Assembly: GCA_964058805.1 (NCBI GenBank)
Contig: CAXKVV010000308.1
Coordinates: 1-28,936 of the forward strand
DNA from: Schoenoplectus triqueter
Lineage: Eukaryota > Streptophyta > Magnoliopsida > Poales > Cyperaceae
Reading direction: 5' to 3'
DNA: 28,936 bases
Under the pieces are notes generated by a model, which worked only from the letters and a program-made list of their open reading frames with translations, had not been told where the DNA came from and ran no database searches. Below, in pieces: positions 19,020 through 28,936 of the stretch (position 1 is its first letter; each line of letters starts with the position of its first letter). The position numbers and the translations under genes are program-made.

Positions 19020-21745
19020 ATGAAGAATTAAGTGAACTTTGACACAAGCGTGTGAAATATCTTTCTGATAAGATTTGAAAATTCATATTTAAAATTTTCA
19101 AAGAATATTATAACTGTAAGCTTGCTTCCTTTTAAACGTAATTTTTTTTTTGTAATTCTAATTTCAAAAGTAGTAAAATATTTAAATTTATTCATTCCGA
19201 TGTTTGAAGGCCCTCTCTCATAGATTCTTACAATAATTTTAAATATTATATTATTTTTTATTGATGATTTCTCAAGAACTATATGATTTTACTTGATGAA
19301 AAATAAAAGTGAGATTTTTCTCTCATTTTCTAACATTTATAAATTTAGTAGAAACTCAACATAACAAAAAAGTCAAAATTTTATGTACGGATAATGTCAC
19401 AAAATCTATTAAGATTTTTTTTTTTCAAACTTTAGCAACACAAAAGGTATAATTCATAAAATCTCTTGTGTTTACACACCACAAAATAAATATTTTCGAA
19501 AGAAAAAAAATATCATTTACTTGAGATGACTCGAACCATTTTATTTCAAAATAATGTTCTAATATATTTTTGGTTGGAAGCCATTCTCACCGTGATTTAC
19601 TTAATAAATAGGTTGCCTAGTGACAATCAAAGTTTCAAAAATCCATTAGAGATTCTTTATGATCGAAAAATAAATCTTGATCATCTAAAAGTATTTGAGT
19701 GCACTTATTTTGTTCACATAAATAGAATAGACAAATTAGATTTTACCTTAACACATGCAATTTTTCTAGGGTATTTTTTTCGAAAAAGAAGGACACTTGT
19801 GGTATTCTTTTCGAAAAAGAAGGACACAAGTGTTATGATCTAAATAATAAAAAAACTTTTTATTTCTAGAGATGTAATCTTTTTTGAATTTTTTTAATAA
19901 AAATATTGAAAAAGATCACAATGATCAAATTTTATCAAATGAATTTGTATTACCTTATTACCAAACCAAATAAGAGAAGAAGTATGTGTAGAAAATAATA
20001 TTCAAATAGGTTCAAGAGATCAAAGGAAATGATCAATCACAAGGACAAGATGATGAAGACTCAGAACAGTTACAAGCGGAGGTAGTGCAATTAAGAAGAT
20101 CAAGTCGTCAACGTCAACCATCATTAAGATTGAAAGATTTTATCACGTATTCGGTATAATATCTAATCTAAAGTTACATATCTTATAATAACATTACTGA
20201 AGAACATTATGCCTTATTGAATTCCTTGTCTAGTATTGAAGAACCAACTTAAGATGTAGCAAAACTTGACCCAAAATAGAAACATGCAATGAAATAAAAG
20301 TTTCATGCCTTAGGAAAGAACCATACTTGGAAAATATATTTTCTACCAAATAATAAAAAGCCTTTTGGTTATAAATAAATATATAAAATTAAATATCATA
20401 GCGATGGTACCCTAAAACGGTACAAAACTAGATTAGTTGCTAAATGATATACCTAAATATTGGATATTGATTATCATGAGACTTTATAGTGGTTGTAAAA
20501 GTAAACACCAATAATAATTTTATTGTCCACCGCTGTAAACAATGATTGAAATCTTAACCAAATGGACGTAAAAAATGATTTTCTTCAAGGAATGTTGAAG
20601 AAGAGGTGTATATGGTTCTTCATCCGGGAAAAAAAGTAAGGTACATCTAATATTATTTTAAGTTAAAAAATTTATTTATAGACTAAAACAATCTCCAAGT
20701 GCGTGGTATGAAAAACTTCATCACGTTCTAATTTTTTTTGCAACTTCAAGGTTAGCGGTGCCGACTCATCTCTATTTGTTAAACACAATGCAAAGAGTAC
20801 AACCATGGTGTTAGTTTATGTTGATGACATAAACATAATCGATGATAATCAAATAAAAAATAATTGTGTAAAAAAAACCTCAAATAAAAATTTAAAATCA
20901 AGGATTTAGAGAAACTAAAATATTTTCTAAGAATAAAAATTGCTTACTCACATAAAGGGTTATTTAAATCTCAAAGAACATACACACTATATTTGCTAAA
21001 AGAGACCGATAAACTAGGATGTAAACCGACCAAAACACAAATACAAACAAATATAAAACTCAATACTGATATTGGTGAACCGTTGAAAGATATAAATTAC
21101 TTTAAAAAAATTATAGAAAAGTTAATTTATTTAATGGTTACTAGGCCAGAGTTATCATTTATCATAAGTCATGTTACTCAATTTATTTATGCATCAAGAA
21201 TCCCTTATCTAGATGCAATTAATAGGATATTAATATACCTAAAGGGTACCCGAGAAGAAAATTTGGATGAGAAAAAAATGATATTAATGCAATATGTGAC
21301 TATTCTGATGTAGATTGAGTTGGAAGCTTTGATAGAAAATCAATGACTGGTCTTTGCACATTTATAGATGGATATCTAGTCAAATGAAAAAACAAAAAAT
21401 AAAAAATCATGGCATAATCAAGCGCAGAGGTAGAATATCGAATCATGGTTTCTATCGCTAGTGAGCTATCTTGGATCAAATAAGTGCTAACTGATTTGAA
21501 TTTTGAGATTAAAGGACCAATGTAAATGTTTGTTGACAATCAATGAATAAGACATATAGTGGCGAATCTCATCTTTCACGAGCAAACAAAGCACATCGAA
21601 GTGGACTGACACTTTATTAGAGAAAGTTCAATTGAAAAAAAATGACACTCCATTCATTAAGAGTGAAGACAATTGACTGATCTTTTAACGAAAGGGTCAA
21701 GTGTTAAAGTTTTTGAAGATAGTTATCGCAATTTAGGTTAATTTA
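19020..21745 (+). pseudogene. Ty1-copia pol remnant (integrase, RT, RNase H)
   Basis: This is a decayed polyprotein of a plant Ty1-copia retrotransposon, in several frames with many stops. In order I see: a GAG-pre-integrase stretch (HKR and SDKI, about 19040); integrase with HSDV and GPLS (about 19195-19220) and its C-terminal part in an open frame at 19526-19843 (FWLEAI, YLINRLPS); and reverse transcriptase with DVKNDFLQG (about 20565) and the catalytic YVDD at 20817-20828. RNase H follows, around 21120-21250 and 21400-21560 (VTRPELSF, SSAEVEYR, KHIEVD). Domain order integrase before RT is diagnostic of copia rather than gypsy. gag, protease and a 5' LTR are not found. Confidence 0.9.
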
Positions 21746-21763
21746 ATTTGTATAAATTCTAGT

Positions 21764-21774
21764 TTGAGGGGGAG
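21764..21774 (+). other. Polypurine tract of the copia element
   Basis: TTGAGGGGGAG lies directly before TGTTAAGAAA, the start of the 3' LTR. This is the plus-strand primer site of the retroelement. Confidence 0.85.
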
Positions 21775-22130
21775 TGTTAAGAAATAGATGATTTTTTTTT
21801 ACTTTATTAGTTTTAGAAAATAACCATCATGGACAGGGGCAGAGCTATAAATGATCGTTAAGGAGTGCCCGGTTCAAATAAATAGAATATTTAGGTAAAC
21901 AAATTTTATTTTTTAATCATACAACATTTATTTTTCAGAAAACCGAGTGGATGCCCGGGCGCCGGCCGACGTCTACCTTAGATCCGCCCTTGATCATGGG
22001 CTAAATAAGTGTAAAGGAGTGCCACCGATAATAAAATTATTATTGTATCCATATGTATATGTATGACATCAAGCATACTGTAATTACTCTCGCAACTTTC
22101 AGTTGGTAATAAAATAATTATCAATCAGCA
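21775..22130 (+). mobile_element. 3' LTR of the copia remnant, split by a MITE
   Basis: It begins TGTTAA right after the polypurine tract. A 159-bp hAT MITE interrupts it at 21834-21992. The right end is uncertain: I place it near 22130, because no second LTR is available for comparison. Confidence 0.55.
21834..21992. mobile_element. hAT-type MITE, 159 bp, in the copia LTR
   Basis: The ends CAGGGGCAGAGCT and AGATCCGCCCTTG are imperfect inverted complements fitting the hAT YARNG form. The flanks ATCATGGA (21826-21833) and ATCATGGG (21993-22000) differ by one base and fit an 8-bp target duplication. The interior GTGCCCGG and GCCCGGGCGCCGGCC boxes make it very GC-rich. It inserted after the copia element. 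Confidence 0.8.
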
Positions 22131-22614
22131 CAAACTTTCTAAAAAATCTACATATATCAGTATACCGTATATATATCACAATAATGGCATAGGGCCATGC
22201 TCTGTTCTATTACCGGGCTCTGTTCTATATAGAGGAATTCTATTGTGGGAAAAAACTTGTAGTAAATATAGCTATTAGAACTAAAGACGTTCTATTGGGA
22301 AAGGCTAAACAAAGGACAAGCGGTAGTAGGGGCAGCAAAGGGAACACTATTATCCCAAATCTCTCTATTGATGAAATCTATTGATTTGAACTGGTATTTG
22401 CAGTGGTCAAGTCAATCAGGTCCATCTACCTAAGTCAATCAATTGGAAAATTCTACGCTCAACGAAAATGTTGTGGAGTGAGCGAATCTATCCTCATTTT
22501 CAGTCAATATGTATGTCGTATTTTATAGAAAAGATACGGAAAAAGATAGCCAGACCCTTTCGGGCCGGGTAAATAGGTAAGGTAATTCTGTACAAGAATT
22601 TTCTCCGACATCTC
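22131..22614. other. Base-balanced segment, possibly organellar
   Basis: 22190-22610 is clearly less AT-rich than its surroundings and holds no transposon signature. GGGCTCTGTTCTAT-like words occur twice (about 22197 and 22216). Its texture resembles plant mitochondrial spacer DNA, but I cannot match it to a known locus. Confidence 0.25.
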
Positions 22615-22796
22615 TCACACTATTACATTATCTGTCTTTAATAGCGATCAAAAACCATATTTTATAGTAGTCCAAGGGACTCTTAATGAGAGGTGCTATA
22701 AAAAATTTTGAGAACCGCTATTAAAGAATATTTTTTAATAGCGGTTGTTATATAATAACTGTTATTAATGAGTTGTGCCGAATTAAAAATAAAATA

Positions 22797-22836
22797 CTGA
22801 CAGATGTGACAACTGTACAGTTGTCACATCCGTCAG
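22797..22836. repeat. 40-bp palindrome inside the CACTA element
   Basis: The two 20-bp halves meet without a loop and differ at one position only. The core is GATGTGACAACTGT / ACAGTTGTCACATC. Confidence 0.92.
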
Positions 22837-23233
22837 CTTTTAATTTTTATATTTTTTCATTCTGAAATACAAATTTTAAATTCAAAATTTAAAAACTAAT
22901 TTGAACAAAAAATTTAGAATAAAAAATAATTTGAACAAAAAATTTAGAACAAAAAAATATTTTGAGTTTTAAATTTGATCACACTTTGAATATAAAATTT
23001 AAAACAGAAATTCAAAATTTGGACACAAAATTTGAAAAAAATAATTTGAATTCAAAATTTGAACAAAAAATTAAAAAGAAAGAATAAACAAATAAATTTA
23101 AAAAGAACAAAATAAAAATCTGTCCTAATTTTTTTTAAATCTTGAACTTTTTGTTTGATATTTTGTGTTTGAATTTTGAGAAATTGGGAATATGAAGAGA
23201 AAATGAGAGATGAATGGGGGTGGGGGGTGAAGA

Positions 23234-23236
<3 letters not shown>

Positions 23237-23273
<37 letters not shown>
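23237..23273. repeat. (AT)n microsatellite
   Basis: Uninterrupted AT dinucleotide run within the CACTA element. Confidence 0.95.
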
Positions 23274-23275
<2 letters not shown>

Positions 23276-23586
23276 TAAGAGAGGAATGAATCCATGGGAA
23301 TTTTCTGAGTGATTTCTGAGCGTTGGATCGATTAAAATAGACGTTGTAGATTAAAAAATATATTGACGATCCGTGGACAGTGGTGCATATTCGCAGGACC
23401 CTTTTTATAGCGGTTGCTATTGAACAACCGCTATTAAAAGTCAACATTTAATAGCGGTTTTCTGGAGGGACCGCTACGTTTAATAGCGGCTCTTTAGTAG
23501 AACCACTATTAATGTCTTTTATAACTGTTCTATTATATAACCGCTATTAAATAGGGTTACAAAAATCTTTTTCTATAGTAGTGTCA

Positions 23587-24642
23587 AGATGTTCCGGCCA
23601 TTCTTCAAGAAATTGTAGTGTAAATGATGATTTAAATAGATTTTAAAATATTTTAGGTTTATATTATTGGTTCTGTTTTCAGTATCCCAATCCTCATGAT
23701 ATATTTTTTTATAACTTATTTTTGTAATTTATTTGTATCTGATAAAATTTTGAAAAGGTAGAGGCTTGGCCTCTATTTTTTTTTTACTCAAAAACAGTAA
23801 TATCAATTTGATATCATATACAAGAAATCATAGTTAACAATGATTGTTTTGGATTCATAATTTTTTTTCTTATACTTATGTGGAACTAGAATAATGCTAT
23901 TAATTATTTAATTTTGCAGTAAATAGTGCAATAATTCACAAGGCGGCAAATATCTCTTCTACTTTCAAAATCTATCGTCCATAATTGTGAGATCTTTCTG
24001 ATTTTATGATTGAGCACTTATCATTTCGATTTGGTACTTAACAGCTTATCGATAAACAAATCTATAAAATAAGCTTACAAACAATAGTTTGAAGTAAAAA
24101 AGAAATATATGATATGGTGAAATTAAAATAAGGAAAAATGGAAGCTCGAGCATTATTCTAAAAAAAATTAATGATACAAATATATGAAATATACTGCGTG
24201 GAGGAATTTTTTATGAGAAATCTTCTATTGCTAGACGCGATAATTACGGTTGGGGGGACGGGTCCATATCCTCTGCGATGGATAGTCACTTCAGAGGCAA
24301 AAAGTGAACAAAAATGATATATTATAAATAGTACGAGCACTGTAGCTGATATTTTTTACAAATGGAGTACCTGTACCTCAAAGGATGTAAATTCGCGGGG
24401 TTGTGGGTTGCACAAAGGCACGTACTACAATTATTTGTTATCCAAATAAAATTTGAGTCGCCCCATTTCCCGCTTCAAAAGCATGACAATTGACAAGTTA
24501 TGAAACCAGCAGGTCACGTGACAGTGTCTCCTGTCCTGTGTTCCAACTTCCAACTAGATATGGTTCTATTCTATATCATGGAACTAAATCCTAATTCCTT
24601 TTCCTTGCTCCGTTAGAAGGGAAACAGTAAGGAAGTCACAAA
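23587..24642. other. Intergenic DNA with a G-box near its right end
   Basis: Largely AT-rich with no gene. From about 24350 the composition is balanced, and CACGTG (24515-24520, inside the palindrome TCACGTGA) is a G-box. It could belong to a promoter for the open frame at 24643, but no TATA box supports that. Confidence 0.4.
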
Positions 24643-24861
24643 GTGCCAATAAATGAGCCCGGCCATCCTGGAAGTGGAACTCCAGAGGAATCACATGGTG
24701 GGGGCAGGATTTGGTCGGAGGTATCAACTAATTATGGCATGATCGCATCAAGGGTTCAGGGATCAGTTGTAGTTGTCAGGACAGGAAATAGGCAGGGGAA
24801 TAGTGTTATAGTCTCTGATTCAGTGATTCTGCATCTGGAGCATATATTTATATATTTTTGA
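24643..24861 (+). CDS. Unrecognised open frame, possible exon or fragment
   Basis: 72 codons with balanced codon use, Gly/Ser-rich at first (EPGHPGSGTPEESHGGG) and then Val-rich (QGSVVVVRTG, NSVIVSDSVILH). The last codons become AT-rich, as if reading out of an exon. I do not recognise the family. There are no convincing splice partners and the start context (CCAATAAATGA region) is unclear. It may be a captured gene fragment. Confidence 0.22.
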   Translation: MPINEPGHPGSGTPEESHGGGRIWSEVSTNYGMIASRVQGSVVVVRTGNRQGNSVIVSDSVILHLEHIFIYF

Positions 24862-25047
24862 TAGAAATGCTAAGCAACTGAGAATTTAATAAGATCGAAT
24901 TAAAAAATAAAAAAACATAAATGCTTTTAAATTTAAACTTCGTGATCCCCGGAGAATTCTTATTTATAAAGAGAATGATAGTGTTATGATTTAAAAGTCA
25001 ATCATATAATGATTAATTTAATGTAATAGTTCATCAATTGATCTGTC

Positions 25048-25263
25048 GGCCCATTGATTTAATACTGAATTCCTTTAATATTGACTAAAATAGGCCTTCT
25101 TCTTAAATGTCGATTGTCCAGCCCAATACAGAGTTAGTTTTGTTTGGGCCTGTTAACAAATAAGAATTATTTTCAATCCATAAACTCCCAACTCTAGATA
25201 AGCAAAACCTTTCTTCCTTCGCGCCGCGCGTTCGATTCTTTCGTTTCTTCCTGAGAGAGTTCC
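25048..25263 (+). promoter_or_regulatory. Promoter and leader of the RUS2-like gene
   Basis: Three GGCCCA-type motifs lie within 105 bp: GGCCCA at about 25049, GCCCAAT at 25121 and TGGGCC at about 25145. Such site II-like elements, bound by TCP factors, are common in plant housekeeping promoters. No TATA box is seen, and a pyrimidine-rich leader (CTTTCTTCCTTCGCGCC) precedes the start codon. Confidence 0.5.
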
Positions 25264-27587
25264 ATGGATTCTCTACTGGTAAAATACTTGGCTTTAAAGT
25301 TAACTTTCGGGCATTTTATGAGGATAAACGTTCTCATCTCAGTTTTAACAATTAATTGCTCTCCCCTTTTCTGTTCACCACAGAGAAAAATTCAACCAGC
25401 GCCAGTGAAGGACAAAGAGGCGCCTGGTTTCTGGCTTGAAATCTCCGATTCAGTGTCGCAACACTGTAGCTTTGGTTCTGATGGTCGCCTCAGTGTACTC
25501 TCTCTCATCTAATCTCTTCGTATTCTCAATTTATTTTTAACAAAATCCATTGAGTTAGTTTGGTGCTTGGTATGGCGGATTGACTTGCTTGACCTATTGA
25601 GTGAGTTCGTCCACAGCAATGATATTCTAATTGCATGCTGCTGCAACTCGAATTGTAGATAAAGTTATTGAAAGATACAAGACCCTTGCATCAGAGATTA
25701 GCAGAGTCATTTTTGAACAAATTCTTTCCTTCCGGTTACCCATACAGGTACATGTATCAATTAGTGCTTTCATATTTATTTATTTAGATGTTAATACAGG
25801 TCCACTTATCTGTTAACATGTCTTGAAAAATAAATTATAGTGTGAATGAAGGGTACTTGATTTATACACAATTTCGGGCTCTACAGCATTTCTCTAGTGC
25901 CGCCTTATCTGTTCTTTCTACTCAGGTCATTAATATTTGAAATGATATAAATCCATTTATGTTTTTTTCTCTATACTAACAAATCATTGTGAGCTCCGGC
26001 TCAGTCTCTGTTATTTGCTGCGGGTTTGAGACCGACTCCTGCACAAGCAACTGCTGTCAGCTGGGTAAGCATGTCAATTTCGAGTTCAAGACTCAGTTCT
26101 TGAGTCCTTTTCTTGTATTCATTCTAATATGTCTCTGATGTACTTAGATACTGAAAGATGGAATGCAACACGCGGGAAAACTCATATGTAGTAGCATGGG
26201 TGCGCGAATGGATTCAGAGCCTAAGACCTGGCGCATACTTGGTATGTAAATACCCCTGGTCCTCTATATTATTACCTTGGATCCATACTACTGATTTTCA
26301 GCTTTTTGTTTCTTATTTGTTCATGAACTCCATTGGTATTTGTGGGTCTTGCTTATTTTTACACGGTTGATAATAAATCATAGCGCAAAGTGCTATATGT
26401 GCCTTCTATTCTCCTTGGAGGCTTTGCTTTTAATTACGTTACTCAAATGACTTCCCTCTGCAATTGGTTTTCTAGCTGATGTACTATATGATCTTGGTAC
26501 TGGGTTGGAGGTTATTTCTCCATTATGTCCTCAACTTTTTCTTGAAATGGCTGGCTTGGGAAATTTTGCCAAGGTAACAAGTTTTATTTCTCATTCCATT
26601 TTTTTTTTCTTTTTTGATCGTGCTCTTAGTGGGGCTTGTCTTTGTAATTTATTGTGATTGTTCTTTAGTATTTTTACCTTTAGCACCTTTCTGTCAGTTT
26701 TGTTTCCTCATGAAGAAGTACCACTGTAAGCCTGTAACAAAGTCAAGTTATTGAAGCATGGCCCTTCCAGAATATATTATAAGATATGGTATCAGAGTGA
26801 TATACCCTGGTATACATCTCTGGGATGAAAGTGCAAGTTTATTGAGCTTTTGGAAAAGCAAAATTTGATTTTCTTTTATTTCAGGGGCAAAAACATTTTT
26901 TTTTTGTTAATTTTCTCAGGGGATGGCGGTGGTGGCAGCTAGAGCAACAAGGCTACCTATATATTCATCTTTTGCAAAAGAGGGAAACCTGAGTGATTTA
27001 TTTGCAAAAGGAGAGGCTATATCTACGCTTTTCAATGTGCTCGGTATTGGTGCTGGCATACAGCTTGCATCTACTGTGTGCTCCACCATGCAAGGCAAGG
27101 TATGTTATCAAAATTCCAGGAATATAGTACAGATACATCCAAGTCAGTGCCAGTACTGCTTGGAAACCTACAATTATACAATATAAGTTTTTGCAATCAA
27201 ACACATGTGCTCCTGCTCTCCTTGATTCTGTAGAAATAGGCAAAAGTCCTTTGCATAGTACCTAGAAAGGTTAGGCAAATAAACTCTATTATTTGTCAGG
27301 TTTTTAGCTGCTGTAGAATGTTTATAAATTTTGCAAGGTTTAAGTGTTATTTGCAAGCAGGGGAACTATACAAAATTTCTTATTTAGGGTATGTATGCAA
27401 ACAGCAGTTAGACAAGTCCCAGTGATCAATAATCTCACTCTATAAACTTTTATTTATGTCTTAGATGATTGTGGGGCCTTTGCTTTCAGCCTTGCATATA
27501 TATGGAGTAACACAAGAGATGAAAGCGACACCTGTCAACACTCTCAATCCACAAAGAACGGCTATGATTGTAGCAGATTTCATCAAG
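25264..27587 (+). CDS. RUS2: ROOT UVB SENSITIVE 2-like protein, 5' nine exons
   Basis: RUS2 (also WXR1) is a DUF647 protein that works with RUS1 in seedling UV-B tolerance, auxin transport and vitamin B6-linked physiology. I read nine in-phase GT-AG exons: 25264-25278, 25384-25494, 25659-25747, 25841-25925, 26005-26064, 26148-26241, 26476-26573, 26920-27099 and 27465-27587, encoding the first 285 residues. The Arabidopsis protein has about 430, so the C-terminal third lies beyond the right edge. Landmarks in order: FWLEISDSVSQ (exon 2), ESFLNKFFPSGYPYS (exon 3/4), TQFRALQHFSSAALSVLSTQ (exon 4), LKDGMQHAGKL (exon 6), LEMAGLGNFAKGMAVVAARA (exons 7-8), AKEGNLSDLFAKGEAISTLF (exon 8) and NTLNPQRTA (exon 9). 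The start is set by the short MDSLL exon in frame with exon 2. Exon 3 was found by similarity, since long frames there are in the wrong phase. The RUS2 assignment over other RUS members rests on the N-terminal and NFAK segments. Confidence 0.92.
26574..26919 (+). other. RUS2-like intron 7
   Basis: Donor GTAACA, acceptor TCTCAG. It contains TGGTATCAGAGT at 26787-26798, a 12-mer resembling the initiator-tRNA primer site of plant copia elements. No LTR or coding remains surround it. Confidence 0.75.
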
Positions 27588-28936
27588 GTACAAAATAGGT
27601 AAAAAAACAAAAGAACAAAACGATGTGTGAAAAGCTTGACCTGATCCATTGTCATGTTTGCAACTTGAGGGAAAGTTGGGCTCAGATCAATATATTTGAT
27701 GTTGCTCCTGTACTAGTCAAGTGGTTCTTGACATTGCTATATGAGTTGAGCTATCTACCCGTAGCACAGATCGTTTCTTTGATTTTCAAGTTTAAATGGT
27801 TGATCAGAATAGCTCAAAATGATTTTCGTATGAAAATCTAGTTATATGTCAAATTTTATATTTTTTTTGAACGGCCTATGATAATTTAATAAGTGATTTT
27901 CTAACTATCTGAAAAATAATAAAAATAATAAAAAAATATAAAATTTGATTTACAACTAAATTTTCATATGATCCGTAATATAGGGGCGATCCGTGGCTAC
28001 GTGTAGCACCATAGCCCCTATTCCTTTCTCTTTCTCTCTTTATATATATATAGAGGAGGTCTAAAATGTAATGCGTTGCATGTATGTATTCGTACATTAC
28101 ATCGAAATCAGTTAAAAATAACTGATCCAATCCGTAAAACTTATTTCCCATATCAAACTCTTGTAGAAAATTAAATTTTATATATTTTTAAATTTTTTTT
28201 CTATTTTTTTGGGTAGGAAGAAAAATCATCACTATTGAACAATCCAAAATCCTTAAATCAAGCAACTTTCTCTAGGCCCAAAAAATAGCAAAAAATTTTT
28301 AAAAAATATAAAATTTGATTTTCTACAAGAGTTTGATATCAAGAATAAATTGAACGGTTTGGATCGTTTATTTTTAATTTGAAGTTTGAGATTTTGAAGT
28401 GGTTACTGACGTATTCGTGCTACGCGTTGTATTTAGGCTTCGCAAAGTACAAAACCTTTCGTGCTTCGTGTCCGTATCTCAAATTTGAAAGTCCAAACAT
28501 CTGAACACGGTCTTCTTATTGAAATATCTTTTGAGATCAAATTTTATATTTTTTTGAAAATTTTTGCAATTTTTTAGATGAGTACAAAATCACTAGTTTT
28601 GGACGGTGAAGAAATCATTAGATTGCAAACTTTATACACATCTAAAAAATAACAATTTTTTTTTAAAAAAATATAAAATTTGATCTCCAAAGATATTTCA
28701 TTATGAAAATCACGTTTAAAGGTTTGGACGGACGCACTTCGCAAAGCACTATAGCCTCACACACACTCTCTCTATATATATTTATATATGTAGAGTAAAT
28801 CTAGGGTGTTCTTAAGTTCACAAAGGTCTTTCGTGAGCTTAACTTAAAAAATATATATCAAATCATCTCGAAATTTTTATTTATCATACTCATTAAATTC
28901 TTTATATGAAAATTTTGTGGGATATAAAAATTTGAG
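27588..28936 (+). other. RUS2-like intron 9, continues past the edge
   Basis: It starts with the donor GTACAA. No exon resembling the DUF647 continuation (normally TGKVPSP after the FIK end) is seen up to the window end, so this intron is at least 1,349 bp, far longer than the other eight. It contains the tandem hairpins described separately. 27600-27820 is unassigned. Confidence 0.75.
27822..28729. repeat. Three tandem hairpins with a shared AT core
   Basis: Hairpin 1: arms 27822-27869 and 27925-27973. Hairpin 2: arms about 28113-28213 and 28277-28378. Hairpin 3: arms 28491-28579 and 28640-28729. Loops are about 55-63 bp. All three carry the same core, CAAATTTTATATTTTTT in the left arm and its complement AAAATATAAAATTTG in the right. 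Between hairpins are TA-rich or CTCTCT-TATATATA junctions (28030-28050) that recur near 28765-28790 after hairpin 3. GCAC-ATAGCC words precede both junctions (about 28005 and 28747). No coding content. It is probably a non-autonomous element family inserted repeatedly. Confidence 0.82.

Larger units (their letters stand above)
22618..23583. mobile_element. Non-autonomous CACTA (En/Spm) element, 966 bp
   Basis: The left end is CACTATTACA and the right end is TATAGTAGTG, which gives CACTACTATA on the complement. It is flanked by TCA on both sides (22615-22617 and 23584-23586), the 3-bp duplication made by CACTA transposases. At least eight copies of AATAGCGGTT or its complement cluster near both ends, like the subterminal transposase-binding repeats of En/Spm. 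There is no transposase. Inside are a 40-bp palindrome (22797-22836), an AATTTGAACAAAAAATTTAG array (about 22900-23070) and an AT microsatellite (23237-23273). Confidence 0.87.

Noticed and set aside
23052..23447. Minus-strand open frame of 131 codons
   Set aside because: It reads through the AT microsatellite (alternating Ile-Tyr) and the CACTA subterminal repeats.
23762..23779. Short palindrome TAGAGGCTTGGCCTCTA
   Set aside because: Arms of six or seven bases without other structure are expected by chance in a window of this size.
26998..27243. Minus-strand open frame over RUS2 exon 8
   Set aside because: It is antisense to a strongly conserved exon. The sense strand carries the DUF647 motifs.
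27876..28151. Minus-strand open frame of 91 codons
   Set aside because: It crosses a hairpin arm and a CTCTCT-TATATA simple repeat, giving an artificial Arg-Glu run.
1..28936. CRISPR arrays, bacterial operons, rRNA or tRNA genes
   Set aside because: None were seen. The splice sites, plastid copies and plant transposons show a plant nuclear context, and the repeats lack regular spacers.

Overview
This is a stretch of nuclear DNA from a flowering plant. It is strongly AT-rich and repeat-rich, with two recognisable protein-coding genes of ordinary plant type. The evidence for a plant nucleus is: spliced GT-AG genes for phosphoenolpyruvate carboxylase kinase and a ROOT UVB SENSITIVE 2-like protein; decayed copies of plastid rpl2, ycf2 and ycf15; and copia, LINE, CACTA and hAT transposon remnants. 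I cannot name the species.

Layout. 1-3290: an old, chimeric plastid insertion (NUPT) carrying rpl2 exon 2, its group II intron and a split exon 1, then the ycf15/ycf2 end. It is interrupted by a 1.2-kb AT-rich insertion. 3291-9480: intergenic DNA with a hAT-type MITE (4215-4510, 8-bp target duplication), a foldback with arms of about 360 bp (5818-6743) and a tandem duplication of about 350 bp (6931-7621). 9598-10955: the PEPC kinase gene, three exons, 280 residues, GC-rich against its surroundings. 11483-13705: two copies of one foldback MITE family, a minisatellite, a 13-bp palindrome and an ATT-rich tract. 14304-15303: a 5'-truncated LINE with poly(A) and a 17-bp target duplication, itself hit by a 191-bp solo LTR with a 5-bp duplication. 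15567-18434: more MITEs, one nested in another, a perfect 46-bp inverted repeat and short duplications. 19020-22130: a decayed Ty1-copia pol region with polypurine tract and 3' LTR start, the LTR being split by a 159-bp hAT MITE. 22618-23583: a 966-bp non-autonomous CACTA element with TCA duplications. 25264 to beyond the right edge: the RUS2-like gene, nine exons visible. Its ninth intron contains three tandem hairpins.

The two genes are not functionally linked in any way I can see. PEPC kinase is a cytosolic kinase that tunes PEP carboxylase. RUS2 acts with RUS1 in seedling UV-B, auxin and vitamin B6-linked physiology. Most of the interest lies in well-preserved insertion scars that give relative ages for transposon layers. 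I see no clearly new biological system. The least explained structures are the tandem hairpins in the RUS2 intron and the inverted repeat at 17949-18137.
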